This document shows positions 60,901 through 64,000 of a DNA stretch of 64,000 nucleotides, piece after piece. Under the pieces are notes generated by a model that searched no databases, was not told the DNA's origin, and worked only from the letters and a program-made list of their open reading frames with translations. Within the stretch, counting starts at the first letter, position 1. Each line of letters opens with the position of its first letter. The position numbers were made by a program, and so were the translations under genes. This DNA is from DASWNP01 sp036399175 (GTDB lineage Bacteria; Acidobacteriota; Blastocatellia; Pyrinomonadales; Pyrinomonadaceae): positions 103,298 to 167,297 of the forward strand of contig DASWNP010000025.1 in NCBI GenBank assembly GCA_036399175.1. Reading direction: 5' to 3'.

Positions 60901-62036
60901 GTCTGGTTGGCTTTAGGGCTCGCCGTGCTGCTGCCTTGAATCTCGAAGATGGGCGTATAGGCGTCGCCGCATTCACCCGCCGACGGGATGGTCGTGAAGC
61001 TGAAGACGTAATTGGCCGCCATGTTATCAGGCGGGTCGTTCGTATCGGTATCGAAGACCTGATTGGCAATCACCGTCACCGTGCAGGTTTCGCCGTTGGC
61101 GAAGTTCACGTCCGGGTTCAAGGTGTAAGACGAGCCGCTGCCGCTCAAGGCGTAGGTATGCGCGCCGCTCTGGTTGCAGGAAATGGTAAAGGAACTGTTA
61201 GAGACCGTGACGTTTTCGCTGAAGGTAACCGTGACGTTAGTATCGACGGCGATGCTGTTCGCGCCGTTAGCCGGAGTATTGCCTGTCACGGTGGGCGCAG
61301 CGTCGCCGCCGCCGCCACCGCACACATTCGCAGTCGTGGCAGAGTTGCGCGGATTGGGTGCGCCGGTGGCGAAATCCGTGTTGTTGTTGTCAGTCTCCGT
61401 GCAGCCGTTAACGGCTCTGAGCACCGCCGTCGTGTTGCTCGGAGGGGGCGTCGGGCCTGCGCCTTCCCAGCAGAAGCCGGTCGTGGTCGTACTGCCCCCG
61501 AAGCCGACGAAATCAATCACGCTCGCGTTGCTGGTCGGGCAGGTGACGGTGAGCGCCGTCCGGTTGTTGACGAGCGCGACTTTTCCGTTCGTGGCGCTCA
61601 TGGAGCTGGTACCGGTCGCGTTGATGGGCGTCGGCAGCGGGGTCGTCCCGCCCCCGCCCGCCGCTTGCTGCACGAGATAGTATTTGCCCGGAGCAATCGT
61701 ACAGGTGTTCGCAGTGGTAGAGGTGCACAGATTGGTCACAGCCCAAGAATTGCCGCCAGCCGAGGCGTACTGAACCGACCAGGCCGAAATATCAATCGTC
61801 GTGTTTCCGCGATTGAACAACTCGATAAAGTCGTGCGTATAGTTCGCACCGGTATTGCCGCCGCCGCCGTAAACCTGACTGATAACGATATTGGACGAAA
61901 GAGCCTGAGAGGCGGGAATAACTGAGCCGGAGCGTTGCAGGAGAGCAGCTGCGATAAGCGCGAAAAAGATGAAGAGAGCAATGAATTGACGGCGCACAAA
62001 GATAGAGGGTCGTCTGCGCGGAGGCGATGAAGGCAC
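57954..62036 (-). CDS. Large secreted nuclease with lamin-tail, Ig-like and endonuclease/exonuclease/phosphatase domains
   Basis: 1360 residues. The start is GTG at 62036 after GAAAGGAAT. A signal segment or anchor (QFIALFIFFALIAAALLQ) precedes a lamin-tail domain (about 48-150, IVISQVYGGGGNTGANYTHD), an Ig-like domain (about 245-350, VTVTFSENVTVSNSSF), an OB-like segment (about 355-470), and an EEP-family catalytic domain (about 615-940, ASSNVLNYFNGNGTGGGFP, VLGVIEIENDGF, FIVTHFTSKGC, SMGDYNAY, RSSDHDPLLVGL). A second lamin-tail domain (about 950-1050) and a beta-rich C-terminal part follow. This is the ExeM-type extracellular DNase architecture; substrate may be extracellular DNA. Confidence 0.85.
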   Translation of the reverse strand: MPSSPPRRRPSIFVRRQFIALFIFFALIAAALLQRSGSVIPASQALSSNIVISQVYGGGGNTGANYTHDFIELFNRGNTTIDISAWSVQYASAGGNSWAVTNLCTSTTANTCTIAPGKYYLVQQAAGGGGTTPLPTPINATGTSSMSATNGKVALVNNRTALTVTCPTSNASVIDFVGFGGSTTTTGFCWEGAGPTPPPSNTTAVLRAVNGCTETDNNNTDFATGAPNPRNSATTANVCGGGGGDAAPTVTGNTPANGANSIAVDTNVTVTFSENVTVSNSSFTISCNQSGAHTYALSGSGSSYTLNPDVNFANGETCTVTVIANQVFDTDTNDPPDNMAANYVFSFTTIPSAGECGDAYTPIFEIQGSSTASPKANQTVVTEGVVTADFQLTTQQSGFYIQDPGGDANTATSDGVFVFATTSVRDVSVGDRVRVLGQVVEFNTMTELTNTTIKPCNSGNSISPTSVDLPEPVLNDLERYEGMLVNFPEALTVTGNNLQGRFGEVMLSSDGRLFQQNSFDRPNSPGALARAESNARRQIMLDDAQSIQNPNPIPYIGADNTLRAGDTVTNLTGVIDYGLTTTNSTTRDYRVQPTITPSFARTNPRPAAPPAVGGTLRAASSNVLNYFNGNGTGGGFPTSRGASSQAEFTRQRDKIISAIKTLNPDVLGVIEIENDGFNNPNGALQDLVNGLNDATAPGTYAGIDSPNPGTDEIKNAIIYKPSAVTPVGSQANDVNPVWDQARPPLAQTFQQNSNGEKFTFIVTHFTSKGCSSSDTGDDADKGDGQGCDNGQRKAQAERLLVFIQDRKTTAGDPDVLSMGDYNAYGEEDPMFIMEQDASDTLADGAGGLVSESKRFVPANERYSYQFDAQFGELDHALATKSLDNQVNGAGIWHINADEPSVIDYNTEFKTQDLYTPTPYRSSDHDPLLVGLNLSPTVLPGQVVISEFRWSGPAGANDEFIELFNKSYSDITVEAGDGSSGWAVAADDATGIRYVIPNGTVLPARSHFLIVNNNQSGGYSLSAYPAGNNGQSPTTATPDTTSTGAATYTADIPVNTGIALFNTSVSQRFSTGFGGTRIDAVGVNGAASGGVDPCNGSSPVATSSALYREGVGIYPYGQRSPELEYTFIRNLTSGIPQDTNDNVSDFMFLDTSIQIGSCVHPTKKLGAPGPQNRTSPLVRTGVIPGFSIDGTKNSTLAPNRVRARGSYLDTLTPSRPNDATPDYPLGTLSVRRRYTNATGQPVTRLRFRLVNVTTFPAPVGIADLRGLTSPTISVTTEDPNVCSTDPTATSTTPPCDVTVRGLTLENAPSQPYGGGLNSTLSAGTIDLANPLPHGSTINVHFLLGAAQNGTFQFFITVEALP

Positions 62037-62394
62037 GGGCTTATTCCTTTCGTCTGATGGCTGGTTGTTTAGGGTCGGCGTCTTAACCCTGTGGAAAAAA
62101 AGACGCGTTATCGAGTGTGTGCGACGCTTGTACCTGATAAATGGTGTTACGTCAAGTTCTAAGGGGGTATGCCAGGAAATGTGCAGCGTAATAGATGCAA
62201 ATTTCTTGTCAATCGTTGCCTGTAAACAACAGATATAGTTACAATTTCGTTAAATATCGGAGCAGCAAAAGCGAGTACGGAAGGGTCGCTCGGAAGGCTT
62301 TTCGGAGGGTCAAAAATCGACGGCCTTTCACGCTCAATTTCAAGCGTGAAAGGCCGTCGGAGTTTAGCCGTTTTCGGCAGGTGGTTTGAGCGTT
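62037..62394. other. Intergenic region between the thiolase and the nuclease
   Basis: About 360 bases. It holds the terminator at 62318-62359. The rest is AT-rich; a weak minus-strand promoter candidate is TTGACG - 17 bases - TACAAG near 62128-62156. No gene or RNA was recognised. Confidence 0.5.
62318..62359 (-). terminator. Hairpin terminator of the thiolase gene
   Basis: CGACGGCCTTTCACGCT pairs perfectly over 17 bp with AGCGTGAAAGGCCGTCG around an 8-base loop; on the minus strand it is followed by ATTTTTGACC. It lies about 35 bases downstream of the thiolase stop. Confidence 0.75.
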
Positions 62395-63576
62395 TTAGAG
62401 ACGCTCGAAGATGATGGCGATGCCCTGTCCGCCGCCGATGCAGGCGCTGGCGAGGCCGTAGCGCCCCTGTCGGCGTTGAAGCTCGTTGAGGGCTGTCAGG
62501 ACGAGTCGCGTGCCGGAAGCGCCGAGCGGGTGGCCGAGGGCGATTGCGCCGCCGTTGACGTTTGTGCGCGAGCGGTCGAGGCCGAGTTCCTTCTCGACGG
62601 CCAAGTACTGGCAGGCGAAAGCCTCGTTGACTTCGACGAGGTCGATGTCTTCGAGCTTCAGATTAGCCTTCTCAAGAGCTTTGCGAATGGCCGGGACGGG
62701 GCCGATGCCCATCATTTCGGGCTCGACTCCGGCGTAAGCCCAACTGACGATTCTGGCTGCAGGCTTGAGGCCGCGCCGACGGACGAAATCTTCGCCCGCG
62801 ATGACGAGCGCCGCCGCGCCGTCCACGATGCCCGATGCGTTTCCGGCGGTGACGAAGCCGTCCTTGCTGAAGGCGGTCGGGAGCTTACTGAGCACTTCGA
62901 GCGTCGTCTCGGGGCGCATGTGGTCGTCTCTATCGACGACCTTGACGCCCTTCCGGGTCTTCACTTCGACCGGCACGATTTCCTCGGCGAAGATGCCCTG
63001 ACTTTGCGCCCGCGCCGCTTCCTGCTGGGAGCGAAGCGCGTATCTGTCCTGCTCTTCGCGGGAGATTTCGTAGCGGCGCGCGAGATTCTCGGCAGTGCCT
63101 GCCATCGTCGTGTTGCAGTAGGTGTCGAGGAGCGCGACCATGAGGCTGTCTTCGAGCTTGCCCTGTCCGAGGGCGAAGCCGGAGCGCGCGCCGTAGATGA
63201 CGTGCGGAGCCTGCGACATGGACTCCATGCCGCCAACCAGACAGGTGTCGGCCTCGCCAAGTTGAATCATGTGCGCGCCGGAGATGATGGATTGAATGCC
63301 GCTTCCGCACAGCCGGTTGACGGTCAGCGCCGGACGGTCAAAGGGGACGCCCGCCTTCAAAGCAACGTGACGCGCGCCGTAGATGGCGTCGCCCGATGTT
63401 TGCAGGGCGTTTCCTATGATGGTGTGGTCAATCTCTTCAGGCGAGACGCCGGTCGCTTCCAACGCTGCGCGAGAGGCGTGCGCGCCCAAATCAATCGCAG
63501 AAATGTCCTTCAGTTGCCCCACGTACTCGCCCATGGGAGTGCGCTTTCCGCCTAAAATAAACACGTCACGAGACAT
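62395..63576 (-). CDS. Acetyl-CoA C-acetyltransferase (thiolase)
   Basis: 393-residue thiolase, normal length. Active-site residues are visible: Cys90 in NRLCGSGIQS, His349 in LGHPLGASG, and Cys379 in ACIGGGQGIA. It may condense acetyl-CoA or act in beta-oxidation; no other fatty-acid or polyhydroxybutyrate genes are adjacent. The start ATG is preceded by GAGAAAGG. Confidence 0.94.
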   Translation of the reverse strand: MSRDVFILGGKRTPMGEYVGQLKDISAIDLGAHASRAALEATGVSPEEIDHTIIGNALQTSGDAIYGARHVALKAGVPFDRPALTVNRLCGSGIQSIISGAHMIQLGEADTCLVGGMESMSQAPHVIYGARSGFALGQGKLEDSLMVALLDTYCNTTMAGTAENLARRYEISREEQDRYALRSQQEAARAQSQGIFAEEIVPVEVKTRKGVKVVDRDDHMRPETTLEVLSKLPTAFSKDGFVTAGNASGIVDGAAALVIAGEDFVRRRGLKPAARIVSWAYAGVEPEMMGIGPVPAIRKALEKANLKLEDIDLVEVNEAFACQYLAVEKELGLDRSRTNVNGGAIALGHPLGASGTRLVLTALNELQRRQGRYGLASACIGGGQGIAIIFERL

Positions 63577-63729
63577 CTTTTCTCAAAACCTTTCTCAGTT
63601 GAAATTTCACACGAGGTTAGAAACAAAAAAGAGTAACAGACCTCTTTTGAGCCGTCAATTTTAGCCGCCAAACTATCCGCAAGCTTAGATGTTTCAGCCC
63701 CGCGATTCGTACCCAAAAGCCGGAGCGTT

Positions 63730-64000
63730 TTAATCCCTGAAGCGGTGCAGCGTGCGATAGCGATGGAGGAGCTCTTCCAGAAAGCCTTCGTAGGTGAAGG
63801 CCGCGAGGTCGTAGGTCGGCCTGAGCTTGTACAGAAGCGGCATGCAGACGCGCCATGCCATCCACTGGCGCGGATTGTCAGGCAAATCCCAGCGCCTACG
63901 CAAATAGGTTTCAACCACTTCTATCTCGTTTTCAGTCAGTGAAGAAATGTCTGCCGTGAAAGGCACGGGCTTGAAGGCCCTGCGGTAGGCGGAATCCGAG
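63730..64000 (-). CDS. Hypothetical protein, 5' end beyond the window
   Basis: An open frame ends at 63730 and stays open to the window edge. A GTG at 63966 could start it, but the codons before it (reading DSAYRRAFKPVPFTADISSL) look equally protein-like, so the gene probably continues beyond base 64000. The visible part reads LTENEIEVVETYLRRRWDL and FTYEGFLEELLHRYRTLHR. I do not recognise the family. Confidence 0.55.
   Translation of the reverse strand, partial: SDSAYRRAFKPVPFTADISSLTENEIEVVETYLRRRWDLPDNPRQWMAWRVCMPLLYKLRPTYDLAAFTYEGFLEELLHRYRTLHRFRD

Overview
GC-rich chromosomal segment containing the replication origin of a Gram-negative bacterium, most likely an Acidobacteriota of the Blastocatellia type. 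That placement is inferred from two giant Oar-like TonB-dependent receptors with carboxypeptidase-regulatory N-termini, a secreted PD40/Calx-beta/DUF4214 protein, ECF sigma/zinc anti-sigma pairs and a VanZ-like protein. No rRNA, tRNA or CRISPR array was recognised.

Layout. (1) 1-14516 is the origin region. gyrB, recF, dnaN and dnaA run leftward. A bipartite oriC has DnaA-box clusters on both sides of dnaA and a DnaA-trio element next to dnaN. rpmH/rnpA, yidD, yidC, a Jag/KhpB-like gene, mnmE, mnmG, three parS-like sites, parA and parB run rightward. rpmH lies wholly inside rnpA in another frame. (2) 14822-19208 is a partial F-type ATP synthase operon (b-type, b, delta, alpha, gamma) with a promoter and terminator; a, c, beta and epsilon are absent. 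(3) 19334-25995 holds a VanZ-like protein, a secreted S9 peptidase, a DUF2283 protein, and a ketosynthase - methyltransferase - flavoprotein set. (4) 26316-38803 is an envelope locus: TonB receptor, a 1036-residue protein fusing an ECF sigma factor to a zinc anti-sigma motif, a membrane span and a large periplasmic region, a second TonB receptor, and a PD40 protein. (5) 38801-45401 holds a MITE-like element, a TPR protein, a NurA-like nuclease, a zinc-ribbon membrane protein, a HAS-barrel protein and small secreted proteins. (6) 45555-64000 is mixed-strand: thiC with a TPP riboswitch, a Uma2 protein, moaA, queG, nagZ, an M28 peptidase, a TIR protein, a second ECF sigma/anti-sigma pair with a secreted partner, a giant extracellular nuclease, a thiolase and a gene cut by the window edge.

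A striking genome-scale feature is at least eleven intergenic hairpins. Their arms are iterations of short 7-9 bp words that differ from locus to locus. Several start at, or encode, the stop codon of the preceding gene, and two interrupt the atp operon. The most unusual single items are the sigma/anti-sigma/membrane fusion, the nested rpmH/rnpA pair, these hairpins, and the NurA/HAS-barrel neighbourhood without HerA. All functional calls rest on reading translated sequence; no database search was run.
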